Shown here: one piece after another, positions 10,680 to 22,950 of the stretch
Numbering within the stretch: position 1 is the stretch's first letter
Layout: the number at the start of each line of letters is the position of its first letter
From: Fragum whitleyi
Lineage: Eukaryota > Mollusca > Bivalvia > Cardiida > Cardiidae
Length of the DNA: 64,000 bases
Assembly: GCA_948146395.1 (NCBI GenBank)
Contig: OX411549.1
Coordinates: 37,780,693-37,844,692 of the forward strand
Direction: 5' to 3'
Position numbers and translations under genes: made by a program
The notes under the pieces: generated by a model
The model's input: the letters and a program-made list of their open reading frames with translations, nothing else
What the model was told of the DNA's origin: nothing
Databases searched by the model: none

Positions 10680-12110
10680 CCATCTAGAAATGAACCCTTG
10701 TTGGTGTTTTTTTTACAAAAATGGTGTGACAATACTTATCTATAACTTAATAGTTGCTTTTAAATGGGATCCAACAAACGTAACTGCAGTAATATATATA
10801 TTCACAAATACTAAGAAAAATCCGAATCGTGAATTTATATAAATTTCTGAGAGTAAAAATTTCGTAATTCTACAATTTCACAAAACTTTCTAAAATCCAT
10901 TAGAAAAAGTAATACACATTAATACTTGTAAATATGTTCGAAAGCTGTAAAATCTTGTAATTATTATATTTCGTGCTATATGTTTTTTGAAAAAAGTATA
11001 TATAGGCCTATGGACACTACGGAAAAATCTTTTTCTCCCCCCCCCTTTTCACTAAATGAGACATTGTTATGCCCCCGCATCCGTTGATTGGGAAGACTAG
11101 TCCTAATGTCGACTGATGTATAAAGCCACCCCCCCCCCCGCAAAACAACAAAAGAACAAACGCAGAAAATTAAGAAAACTGAGTTTATCATTTGAGTTAG
11201 CCATCAATTTCTAAAGAGAGAGAAACTTCAAAATTCTCATGAGTATTGCTCAGAGTGACAAGACCTTCCCGCTGTTGATACCAAGGTCATTTGTCTGGGT
11301 CAAAATGCCATTTTCAAGGTCAAATATCAAGGGTTCAGCGCAAGACTGTGCTAAGTGTATATACAGTATATATACATTTAGTACAGTGTTGCGCTGAGCC
11401 CTCGATATGAGCAAGTTATTTTTTAGGTTCCTAGCCCACAACTTGAATAGCCTTAACGGTTTATGGTAAAAAAGGCCCAGTGACAAAAAGCCCCAGGCCT
11501 AAAAGCATTTAAAGGCCCAGTCCAAAATGACCAATATGAAAAACGACAAAAAATGCCCGGCCGCTGTCAATTTGATTGCCAGAACTTTTAAGAGGGGGTC
11601 GAAATGGGCTCAGTCTAAAACGCGGACCACTTTAGCGGACCATATAGATAAATAAGGAAAATGCGGACGATATATGATAAAGAGGAAAATTGCGGACCAT
11701 ATGATTAAATATGTAATCTGCTGTTAACTAACACATTAACAACATTGACACCAGTTTATTATTTTTTCTTCGGATGATTTTCCTTTTCATTGATACCAGA
11801 TTGTGTAGAATATAAGTGATGGGAGGTGATAAGGTCCAGGACTAGTTAGACACCTTGTCTTGTATAATAAAGCTTAATTGTGTATTTGACAAAAATTGGA
11901 TTATGAAATTGTCTGTGATCTGTCTGTCAAAGAATACATTTCTGAAACACCAATTCCAAATAATTCAAATTGAAGGTATTCCTTGGCTAATTTTGCCTGA
12001 GACTCTGTTTATTTTCCGTGAGTGAAATCGGAAAATCCCCGATGATCGAAAAATTCCGCCAAATAGCATTAAGATTTAAATGTTTACTAGAGCTATGTAT
12101 TCTACTTAGA
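10680..12110. other. Intergenic, no gene seen
   Basis: AT-rich, with poly(C) runs near 11036 and 11129 and the hairpin at 11333-11407. No supported exon or RNA gene. Confidence 0.5.
11333..11407. repeat. Fold-back GGTTCAGCGCAA hairpin
   Basis: GGGTTCAGCGCAA pairs with TTGCGCTGAGCCC around an AT-rich loop. A related hairpin is at 39098-39177. Confidence 0.6.
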
Positions 12111-12180
12111 CCTGTGGTATAGCGGTTAAGACATCCGACTCTGATGCAAGAGAACCCAAGTTCAAACCGTGTAAGAGAAA
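12111..12180 (+). repeat. tRNA-like sequence (SINE head or tRNA pseudogene)
   Basis: Box A-like TGGTATAGCGGTTAAG and box B-like AGTTCAAACC with tRNA-like spacing, but no clean cloverleaf. Confidence 0.35.
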
Positions 12181-12492
12181 GAATAATTTTCTACTTCAAA
12201 TTTTCAATCACATGTTTCTTTTTATACGGAGGGTGTATTGGGGTTTATCCACTTTCTTGTAAATTTGAAGACCTATTTTTTTTTCATATATTGAGTAATA
12301 GAAAATAACAAGAGCAAAGTGTTGCTCTGCTGATACAGGGCGCATTTGTGGTAACTTTGGCAACGTTTTTAACAGGTCGAAACTAGGCTTAATCGGAAAA
12401 ATTTGCTTGTTTTCTGAAAGTTGGGAAACATTTTTTCATCGAGGTTTTAAGACAAATAAGTGCAGTGTATGAATCACTTTTATGACACACAC

Positions 12493-12493
<1 letters not shown>

Positions 12494-12531
<38 letters not shown>
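12494..12531. repeat. Poly(A) tract
   Basis: 38 consecutive A. Could be the tail of a retroposed copy, but no matching body was identified upstream. Confidence 0.9.
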
Positions 12532-12532
<1 letters not shown>

Positions 12533-12659
12533 ACGATAATTTTCATCTTAGATGTCGCGATATGAATCAGCAGAACGTGGTCGTTTAATAATTCAACCAA
12601 AATAATATCCCCAAAAGTGAACTTGTAATAAGGACGAAAAAATATGAACACTGAGAAAA

Positions 12660-12740
12660 AAGCACCTCGGAGACTTGAACCCTTAGATGTGTGATTGATA
12701 GCGATACACCTGAACCAACTGAGCTATTCTTTCTTGCTCT
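12660..12740 (-). repeat. tRNA-like sequence on the minus strand
   Basis: On the minus strand: AATAGCTCAGTTGGTTCAGG (box A) then GGGTTCAAGTCTCC (box B). Stems are incomplete, so it is probably a tRNA pseudogene or SINE head. Confidence 0.35.
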
Positions 12741-12959
12741 CACTCGCTGGTTAAATTGTGTATTTATAAACGTGTTTCTAACGGTTTATTGAATGAGAAC
12801 TCGGAGATCTTCCGAAGATATACGAAATATGCACAGAGTCTCGGGCAAAATTAGCCAAATAATACAAAGAAACTTTTAAAATTGTGAAATAACCTTACTT
12901 AAACTTGAAAAGAGGCTTTGCAAAAGTAAGACACTGAAACCCCTGGTCATTTGATAACC

Positions 12960-13732
12960 TTAAGGTGGCAATGGACAGCGGCCTCCCGACTCTATAAACC
13001 GGAAGCGGGGTTTCGTTTATTTTACGGCTCTTTTAGCGCGTTGTTTAAAAGGACCGGTTTTCATAAGATTCAGCTTTTGGAAGTAACGTGGAATTATGAT
13101 GGTAATATTTCATAACTTAACTTCTTTTCAACATTTGATATCAATTGAATGGCCGGATCATTAATTTCAACAATAAAAATGCGTTATAAATGTCATTCAA
13201 TTAGGAGGGGGCACTGTAAAATAACGAAATACTTTCTTATTTGAATGGAAAGGTATGCTGAATTTTTTACTAGATAAAGGAAAAATATGGGTTTTAAACA
13301 TATCGGAAAATAAGAAAAATTCATTGGGTAATTTCTTCAAAAAATAGGGTTTTGTGGCATATTTTCCCCTGAAAATTACAAAAATAGTGCAATTTTAACT
13401 TTTGAAGGTACATTGTGCAGATACAATTGATCAAGGAGAAATTTTCTTGGCAACAACCATTGTGTACATGTATAAGGTCCATCAAAATGTATGTGTCTAT
13501 AGCTATCAGCTGGTATTGAATTTATTCTAGACCAAAAACGATTATAAACTTTTTACTGAAAAATGGCCAATACCACTCAAGGGCGGATAACTCTAGCGTG
13601 AAAACGAGCACGGAAAGGTACCTTCAAATTTTGATATAACGACTATACAATGTTAACCTACAACATATGAGGCCAAGAAAAAAATTCATTGGGCGAAAAA
13701 AAAATGACGCCATGTGTCCATTGCTACCTTAA
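12960..13732. mobile_element. 773-bp TTAA-ended non-autonomous DNA element
   Basis: Left end TTAAGGTGGCAATGGACA, right end complementary to TTAAGGTAGCAATGGACA: about 18 bp of terminal inverted repeat with one mismatch. No open frame inside. piggyBac-like TTAA target is an inference. Confidence 0.7.
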
Positions 13733-14114
13733 AGGGAACAACCACAGATGCATTGCGATCAAATTTTCTAGAACATTTTGATATAATTTCAAAAAATATT
13801 AAAAATCTAAAGTTTTCGTTTTTACAAACTTGTTTAATTTTCGCAATAATATGTCTTAAACTTTAACTTATTGAAGCTTAAAAAAAGATTTTTAATTGTG
13901 TCTCGGATGGCATTCTGATAACTTTTTACCCAGACTGCTCTCAAAGTTCTCCAAGAAAATGATTTTCGGTTAAACTTTTAAAATTTTTCATAATTATCCA
14001 TCTTTCTTTTTTTACATAAATTAAAATCAGTGACTTAGATGTTAAAAAATTGAAATGGTTTCTTATAAAAACTAATTAACATAATTTCTTTCAAGACAAG
14101 TCATTTCAAGTTTT

Positions 14115-14290
14115 GTTTGTTTGAATGGGGGTTTTACGCTGTTTTCAACGATCTTTCAGTTATATCGCGGCGGTGACAGCACCTTACATTGGATTCCTGG
14201 TATTTCTCACACCAGTACTACCATTACATCCTTTCCTAACCCCCAGCTCCTATTCCACATAGGTCATAGGTCTACGATTATCAATCCATT
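14115..14290 (-). mobile_element. Partial SINE (GGTGCT..CAGCCGCC family), 3' part
   Basis: Matches the 3' body of the full SINE at 27500-27785 (GGTTTTACGC, CACCTTACATTGGATTCCTGG, GGTCTACGATTATCAA as read on the plus strand). tRNA head absent. Confidence 0.65.
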
Positions 14291-14561
14291 ACTTATTTCA
14301 AGAACACAATATGAATTAATATATCTTTATAAAAAAGCTGGTAGATTATCGAGCAATGTTTAGGCAATGGTCCTTGATATTTTTCAAATATCAAAAACAC
14401 TCTTCTTTTTCATATCGTGAAAATATAGTACGAAAATTTGCTAGGGGGTTCAAAATTTCCAATTCAGTTCATTTTTTTTTGATTCGTGCTTTATTTTTTA
14501 ACCCATGATCAATGCAACTAATTTAAAATTAAGATTGTGGTTTCCTGATTTTTTTGTGTGA

Positions 14562-14587
14562 TTTATTATTATTATTATTATTATTTT
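14562..14587. repeat. (ATT)n microsatellite
   Basis: About eight TTA units followed by poly(T). Confidence 0.85.
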
Positions 14588-15358
14588 TTTAAGTAAAAGC
14601 GATTTTTTTACCAATTTCAAATATTATGCCGTGTTATATAGGGGGGCATTTGTACTTGATCTGCATGGCGAACTAGGAGAGATTCGATGGACAACTTCAG
14701 TCCAAATTAATTTTTGTGTCTCGCAAAGTCTGTCATCTTGATAATTTCGATATAAATTGTTTGTGAACATTTACTTAGTTAAATATTTTGAAGCATAAGT
14801 TTGTTCTCGTTTGTTCTTCGTTATTTTTTTTAAGGAAAGGTTGGCATAACAAAAGCTTTTGAATCATTTCATATTTTTGCTACTAGTAAAAGAAATCCCT
14901 CCGCGTATAAGTGTTTTAATTGATGTCAAATAATTAACTATATCAAAATTAATTTATTGAGTATTGTTTTAGATAAAATTCAAAACTGCCAACGAGTTGG
15001 CAATTGGAACGATTGACTTCCAATTATTTCCTATACCATTCTTCAATTTAACATGTTATTTACGAGAAATGTTTTCGAAACTCGTCAAATGACAAACAAA
15101 GTCTTGTTTCCTAAAAAAAATCAAATTAAACTTTCTTAACGCCTAATATGAAAATCTCAAAAACTGAAACGCAAACTTTGGACATTTGGACAATGGACAT
15201 TTTATCGGCTTTTAGTTTAAAAGAAGTATTAAATTTGTGTGAATCTTCTGCTTTCGAAATATGTGAAAAGCACTAAGATTATTTCTAAAAAAATATTTTA
15301 TCCAAAAAGTTCAGACCTTAAGCTTCTGCATATCAAATGACGTATCATGACTTGTGAT

Positions 15359-16117
15359 TACGAGGGATGATCCAGAAGTTCGTAAAATGGGTTAATAACT
15401 TTCGCAATTCTGGCTTGTTCAGTATATAATTTGGAGACTGTGCAGTTTAGTAACTGCGGAGTTCATGAATAGTAATATTTTTGCAGAATTTTCTTTAGCG
15501 GCCTACGAATGCGTTACCATGCCGTTTATTTTTCGATTTTTTTCTTGTGATTTATGTTATTCACCAACCCGAACATTTCAGATGTTTTAGAAAAATGATA
15601 AAAATGTGCAGAAGGGAATTTTTCGTAAAGCTGTTCTGGATATTAAAAGAGGGCCAGGCTTCGTAGAAGGATTTAGAATGGTGTAAGCGAGTTTGAACGA
15701 ACGAACTTATCCCAAACGATTCTCATTATTTGCCAAAATAAAGGCCCTGTATCTGGATCTCAATTTTACTAGCAATACCATGCATACAGAAAATATAAAC
15801 TTATTTGGTTCGAAATGTTATGTGGAAAATTTCTGTAAGTTAGTTTATCAGGCACATAAAGGAATAAGAGTAGGCAGAAGGTATGTAGAAGAGTATTAAA
15901 AATAGCGTCGCATTTGACATTCTTGCTCCCCCGCCTACATGCAGGGTCTCTGTCTTGATTTATGCCCTTTACAGCCGCTATTGAATGTAAGCATGTAAAA
16001 TTTTGCATGTTTATCACACAGATGGTGTATTAAAAGACTGTCTAATTTTTATTTTGATAGTAAGCTTTTCTCTAGATTTATAACCTCATTATACGAACTT
16101 TTGGGTCAACCCTCGTA
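15359..16117. mobile_element. 759-bp TA-flanked mariner-like non-autonomous element
   Basis: Left end TACGAGGGATGATCCAGAAG, right end complementary to TACGAGGGTTGACCCAAAAG, both continuing GTTCGTA. TA at each border fits Tc1/mariner target use. No transposase frame remains. Confidence 0.65.
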
Positions 16118-16667
16118 TATCTAGCAATCGTTATTAAATGCAAGGTCAAACTAGTGTTTTCAGATTACAACATTTTTTCACTTAATACTTGCAATATCCC
16201 TACCAGGCTCTTTTTGTGTGAAAACTGCGAGTTTTATCGTACAGTTAATCCCCCTCCAAACTTCATACATATGAATGTCTTAAAATTTTGTTTTGTAGCT
16301 CCAATTCCATTATAGGATGAGGCAAGACAAATCCATGTCTCTTGATAAGATACAGTTAAGCCAATGGGCTATGTAACACTTTTACCACAGAGAGAAATGA
16401 TTTATCTTCAAATTGCAATTAAACTCTGATATACAACAGAAGAACAACCCATGAATTCTGTCATTCTTGTCATTTCTTTATATATTCTAAAGATCATGTC
16501 ACCCCAAGACCTTGTATAAAGGTTTAAATAAAATGAAATCTAAATTTTGGAAAGTTTTTCTTAGATTTGCTAAATAAGCCTTGTGAACACATCTACTTAC
16601 TTTTCTTAGCTACTTAGTTACACTTGCTCACCTAAAATTTTGTACATGGGGGAGAAGGTGTGTGTGT

Positions 16668-16684
16668 GGGGGGGGGGGGGGGGC
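16668..16684. repeat. Poly(G) run
   Basis: About 14 consecutive G preceded by GTGTGTGTGG; possible G-quadruplex on the plus strand. A similar run is at 30704-30720. Confidence 0.8.
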
Positions 16685-17211
16685 TAAAATGTTTAAATCT
16701 ACTTTGACTTGGAAATTGAAAAGACTTTGGACTGTTAAAAATTTTTCAGAAATATCTCTTGAAGCCATTGTCTCTTTTTTGCCAAAGCGACCAACTTCTA
16801 CTACTTTGCAATGATGAAGTGAGTGGGTGGGGGTAAGATGTTTTACAATTTATCATAAAAAATAAAAAAATAATAATAATAACATATAAATAAAATGTCC
16901 GATTTTCAATCAGCGAATGGCGTATTACAAACCACTGCATAGATTTTGTTATTATTTCTCCAAAGATCAAAATTTTCCTCCACAGTAAGACCATTATCGA
17001 CTCCCAGCAAGATCCTAATTTTTATTTCCAGCAAAATAAGTAATTTGCTCGGAAGATAAACAAGAGGACTATTATGGTCCTATATCGCTCACCTGCGTTA
17101 ATCAACTCATAACTTGTCAACCATGATATAATTACCGGAGATTATTTGATGTACATTTAGGGTGGTTTTGACAGAAACAGACTTTAATTTAGTCGAACTG
17201 CAATTTGATTT

Positions 17212-18470
17212 TAGCTCACCTGAGCACGAAGTGCTCAAGGTGAGCTATTGGGATCGTAAAATGTCCGTCGTCCGTCGTTAGTCGTGCGTCGTCCGTCGTT
17301 CTCATTTTCTTTAAACATCTTCTCCTCCTAAACCAGTGGGCCAATCTTGATGAAACTTGGCAGGGATGTTCCTTGGGTCAAGCTCTACCAAAGTTGTTCA
17401 AATAAATGAAATCCATCCTTAACATTCCCTTTACCATTAACAAAAAGGGTGAAAATATGAAAATCTTTAAAAATCTTCTTTCCTGAAACCAGAAGGCAGA
17501 CAGCTTTCATATTTGATATGTAGCATCATCTAGTGGACTTCTACCAAGATTGTTCATATCAAGACCCTGGGGTCATATTCGGGCTTTGCCCGGGCCCAAC
17601 CCTTTTTACATAGAATCGAAGAGCGAAAATCTTTAAAAATCTTCTTCTCTGAAACCAGATGGCAGACAGCTTTAATATTTGGTGTGTAGCATCACCTAGT
17701 GGGCCTCTACCAAGTTTGTTCGTATCAAGACCCTTGGGTCATATTTGGGCTTTGCATGGGTGCATCCCTTTATCTCTTATAAGCATGAAGGGTAAAAAAA
17801 CGGATATCTTCAAAAATCTTCTTCTATGAAACTAGATGGCAGACAGCTTTCATATTTGGTATGTAGCATCATCTAGTGGACCTCTACCAAGTTTGTTCAT
17901 ATCAAGACCCTAGGATCATATTTGGGCCCCACCCGGGCGCAACCCTTTTTACATAGAATCAAAGAGCGAAAATCTTTTAAAATCTTCTTTAATCTTAACC
18001 AGAGGACACACTGCCTTCATTTTTGGAATGTAGCATCATCTAGTGGGCCCCTACCAAGTTTGTTCATACCAAGACCCTTGGGTCATATTTGGGCTCCACC
18101 CGGGCTCATCCCTTTAAGCTCATCTGAGCACGATGGGTGAAAATAGGAAAACCTTCAAAAATCTTCTTCTCTGAAACCAGAAGGCAGACAGCTTTCATAT
18201 TTAGTATGTAGCATCATCTTATGGACCTCTTCCAAGTTTGTTCATATCAAGACCATGGAGCCCCATTTGGGGTCCACCCGGGTGCATCCCTTTTTACATA
18301 GAATCAAAGAGCAAAAAGGCATATCTGTCTTGCTCTTCGCTGAAAACGTTCCATGGTATTGATCTTAGGCAATAATCTTCTTTTTGAAATCTGCCTATCT
18401 TTTTAATGTGATGTCCCAGGGGTCAAAGAGACTCAGGTGAGCGATCTAGGACCATCTTGGTCCTCTTGTT
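17212..18470. repeat. 1.26-kb interspersed repeat with internal ~170-bp units
   Basis: Left end AGCTCACCTGAGCACG, right end ACTCAGGTGAGCGATC, i.e. GCTCACCTGAG inverted at both ends. Inside, about five diverged units share CAGACAGCTTTCATATTT, GTAGCATCATCTAGTGG and TCATATCAAGACCC. A fragment of its right end, inverted, lies at 17061-17100. Confidence 0.75.
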
Positions 18471-19979
18471 TTTCTAAATTTTCGTAAATTTTCAACCTTT
18501 CTGTTACCATGATAACCAAGGCCACAATAATAATATAAAAAATATAAGTAATATAATTCGATTGCCGCAAAGTCAAACTTCATTTATAAAGCAAGGTCAA
18601 AATTTTCTTCCGGGATGAAAAAATAAAGAAAAATAAATGAACAAAATTAAATTTAAAAAATTCTGTGTGGTAAAACAATTGCTTCTTTTGCAGCGTATTA
18701 AAAATTCCCTGGGATGGAGATCAAAATTTTCCTCAGAAGACCAAAACATTTCTTCCTCAACTGGATTACACCTTTTCTTTAGAGCAATGTCATTTTTTTT
18801 TCCTCTGCAGCAAAATTGGATATTTTTTCTGAAGCGAGTTTTAAATTTTCCTTGGTAACCAGATAAAAAAAGTATCTGTGGTAATTTCAGTTTTTGCATC
18901 AAGGTGAAAATTCTTCTTCTATGCAAGGTTATTTCTTCTATGCGAAAGGTTCGTCAACTTGTCGCAGCGATCAAAATTTTCTTTGTAACGAATAAATAAT
19001 TTTCCTCTAGAGGCGGATCAATTTATACTTCAGCAATTTTCTATTAACTTTCAGTTTCAGCCATTTTTCAGTTCATCCTTTTTATGAGTCTCTTTCCTTC
19101 CATCATTTATAATTGACCTGCACAACGATTCTTACATAAATAACTTTTCAATTCTTTTTATTTTGCAATAGAGTATATCCGGGTAATTCCGTACACGCGG
19201 AAAATTGCGTACACTTTTAATTACGCATTTCTTTTAAAATACATTTCAAATCATTAAAAAAGCAAATATACCTCAAACCATTTATCGGATAATTACCATG
19301 CGATCGTAACCTAATGTTTCGCTCTTCGCCGATTTGGGGCACTTACTAGCGCGCTTCCAGATTCTCAATAACCCAGCCAGATTTGTACGAAACGGTCACT
19401 CGGTACCATCTGCCAAAAGGTTTGAGTGAATATCCAACGCTTGCGTAAATTGTGAATCACAATTAAACTGAAGAATAAGAAATACTTTTCACTGTCACGG
19501 CAACACCTTTTTTTTTTTATAAAACGGGGTCCTTTGAAGATTAAACATAAAAAGATGTACAAATGTTGGGCAAGGCTAAATTCGCACAGGCCAAAATCAT
19601 TATACCCATAAAAATTAAAGTAAATGATGATTGGCATTATATATCCGTTGGGTGATAATCAAAATCTGGTAACTGTTGGTTGAAAAGGCTGGAGTAACGT
19701 GGATTTGCCTTAGTCCCCAACCAATTTCTTTTCTTCAAGAAACAGTTTAATAAAGTTGTAGTTATGGTATTTTGATCACCTACTCTCAGTGGATGCGCAA
19801 TTCGGTGATCGGGGGTTAAAGTGTGAAGTCGGCTGAATATGCCTGGCATAGAAACAGACTATAAACCTTACTTTAACTTTTTTACTTTTATGCGCAAGTC
19901 CCTACCAAACACGAGGGCTTCCCTTTATTCCCGTGTTCGCTGGCTGCACTTAAAGTAAGAAACTCATGTTCGACTTGAA
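18471..19979. other. Intergenic, no gene seen
   Basis: Repeated TCAAAATTTTCTTC/CCTC phrases between 18590 and 19020 suggest a diverged low-order repeat. The open frames here are not protein-like. Confidence 0.45.
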
Positions 19980-21067
19980 TTAAGGACGATTGCTAGAATT
20001 AATTTTCTTAGATAGATTTTTTTTATTATTTTCATATTTTGTAGATTAAAGTATGCCGATTGCAAAAATTGAAAGAAAAAAGGGGGTCACCGAATCAGAT
20101 TTTTCATAAAACGTCATAGAATGTCATAGGTATCGAGTAAATTTTTGTCCGATTTTTTGCCGATTTTCATTTCTTGGTAATTACATAAAACCGTAACACA
20201 ATCAAATCTAATCAAACAAATTATATCAATTTTATTTTAATTTCATAGATAGGCAGTTATTTGCACTGAATCTAATACACAATTATCGATTGAAAGGAAA
20301 AATAATGATTTTTACGTATTTTTTCCCAATGCGTAAAAACTGGTATATCGAAAATGAACGAGAATATTTTCAAAATTTAATTTGATCAAATTTCTCAAAA
20401 ACTCTGAGATAGAAAATGTTATTTTTTCTATATTTTGTAGATAATTATATTCGCGTGATATTGATATAAAAAAGGTATGGTCACCGTGCTAATTTTTGAG
20501 AAAAAATGCAAAATTCTAGGTCACCCAGTTTTTACGCTAAGGCAAAAATCACTCCAGGTTGTTTTTCTCGCTCCAATTTTATATACAAAATCAATGATAT
20601 TCAATCCATCTTAAACAAATAGATTATTGAGTTGAATTCCTCAACAATAAGGGTATCACTTTGTTTTGCGTCAACGAATCCCAAGGTCAAATTATATGAA
20701 AGGTCAAGGTCATATGTGAAGGCCAGCGTTACATAAATCACGCAAAAATCTAGTGTTTTCAAAAAATCTTCAAGTCTGTAGAAATAGAATACTCACATAT
20801 GGAATGATAATTGATCTTGTCAATAAGCATCATCAAATTCCCTGATCGAAGTCATATGATGAGATCAGGGTCATCTATCTCGCTAACACCCCCATCCCCC
20901 AATAAAATTTCGAATACACTCAGGTGTGTTAAAAATAGTCCAAAAATTAAAAATCTGACAAGATCATTTGACAACGACAGATCGTTTATCAAGGTCAACC
21001 TTTCAAAAATAACCCCGTCAAAATGAAATGTGACGGTTCCATGTAGCTATCGGATATACGACTAATA

Positions 21068-21116
21068 CGGGAAAAGTAACGCAAAGCGCCCGAAGGTCGC
21101 TTTGCGGCTTTTCCCG
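21068..21116. repeat. GC-rich hairpin
   Basis: CGGGAAAAG...CTTTTCCCG outside GCAAAGCG...CGCTTTGC with a nine-base loop; lies immediately inside the left arm of the fold-back. Confidence 0.75.
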
Positions 21117-22117
21117 CTTCTAGATAACGCGTGTAAAACATTTAAATAATCAAAATCAAGATGAAATACATATACCATCAAAGTTAAATTTTGTGTCGTA
21201 ATGGCGGCCTACATGGAGGATGATGATCTCGCGAGATTTCGCCATTTTGTTTTATCATTTATTTTTATTTATCTACTTTTTTCTTCGATTTTATTTCTGT
21301 TGATCATTACCAAAATTTAAATTGTAGTGAACGTAAAATTAGGATAAAAATCAGCCTTACCTGTAAAAAGTTGCTCTTTATTGCTTAAAATCTCGTCTGG
21401 ATGACGTATCTTTTTAACCTCCGCAAATGACGTCATTCTACACTTATGGGAAATAAGACGCTACTTCTTCCCGCTAAAACAACGTCATCAGTTGTTGCGT
21501 TTTAACGTCGGAATAAAAAGCGGGATGATACTTGAAAGATATTAAATCTATAGCAATATTCCCGGTAAAGACTTGAAAAGGATGAAATTTTTAACAAAAT
21601 TCGCAGTTTGATTTTTTTAAAAAAAAGGAAATAGAATCTACAGCTATTTTAGCTAAAGCTATGCCGGCCAACATCATGTCGGAATCGCATTCTTTAGGAT
21701 TTAGACCTGACGCAGTTTCTATAATACTTGTGCCCATATTCAAAGTACTCCCCTTACATTTTTTACGAAGAAAAACCAATAAGAATTGTATTGAGTATCT
21801 TTCACTCATATGATGTTAAATTCTTCCGATGTTAGCACTTATCTAAATGACTGTGTGACTGAGGAAATCAATCTAGAAATAAATGAGAAAAATCAAGTAG
21901 CCACCGATTTGATGATTAGCCTATTTTGGTATTCTGAAAATTAGTTACCATGTTCATGTTTTGTACATTACCTAGGGAAGTCTATTTCATATTGTAACTG
22001 CACTTATTTTTTCCAGTGACAATATCTTCGGAGTAGAAATAAGTCAACAAGGGATCTATTTTCTTCGCTTTGTTCGCATATGACTTAAAATGATAAAAAG
22101 CGGCCTTAAACCCCATT

Positions 22118-22147
22118 CAAGCGAAAAAAAAAAAAAAAAAAAAAAAG
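22118..22147. repeat. Poly(A) tract
   Basis: About 26 A followed by GGATGAGCAGACGGAACAGACAG. In the centre of the fold-back element. Confidence 0.85.
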
Positions 22148-22360
22148 GATGAGCAGACGGAACAGACAGAGAGATAATATTGAATATGATAAATCATTCA
22201 CTAATGTCGATACAGCAAAAGGTTGGGGTTCAGGAGCTTTATATTGTTAAATTCGGTAGCTTAAAAGTTGAGCAAATGAGCAAATCAAGATTTGTTCTTT
22301 TTTCAAATTACTTTTCCCGTCTATAGTTTAAACCTATTAGTATATTAACGTTGTTTGATG

Positions 22361-22950
22361 TCTGATTATGCGCGGGAACGTTAACGTCACAAATACCTAC
22401 AAAAACGACGCTGACGTCATATCCTTTATTTCTATAAAATAAAATGGCTGCGGTAATTTATATAATTATGTTTTAGCAATAGGATTGATTTATCGTCTTC
22501 ATGAAAGCATTTTTCCGCGAAATATAGAAATTTAGAGGGGTTTTGTTGTGTTATTGTTACGTCCGAGATAAGTGCAAGTTTTGAGCACATCCTCCTTTTT
22601 GAAGAGTTCGATGCGCAAAGACGTTGCGCAAGAACGAACTCCCGAAATCGTCCTTAAGGACGATTTCGGGAGTTCGTTCTTGCGCAACGTCTTTGCGCAT
22701 CGAACTCTTCAAAAGGAGTATGCGCTCCAAACTTGCGCTTATCTCGGACGTAACAAAAACACTACAAAATCCGATTAAATTTCTATATTTCGCGGAAAAT
22801 GCTTTCATGAAGACGATTAACTAATCCTATCACTAAAAGACATAACCATATAAATTATCGCAGCCATTTTATAATATAGAATAAAGGATATGACGTCAGC
22901 GTCGTTTTTGTAGGTATTTGTGACGTTAACGTTCCCGCGCATAATCAGAC
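22361..22950. repeat. Spacerless ~590-bp palindrome nested in the fold-back element
   Basis: Two 295-bp arms meet at 22655/22656 within TCCTTAAGGA. The central ~140 bp is essentially perfect; outer parts carry a few differences. The centre ATCGTCCTTAAGGACGAT contains two head-to-head copies of the host element's terminal motif TTAAGGACGAT. Confidence 0.88.

Noticed and set aside
17922..18140. A short gene in the 17-18 kb region.
   Set aside because: Lies within the tandem units of an interspersed repeat; the frame does not persist between units.
22557..22824. Paired open frames on both strands around 22.6 kb.
   Set aside because: They are mirror images of each other produced by the perfect palindrome, with no protein-like extension.
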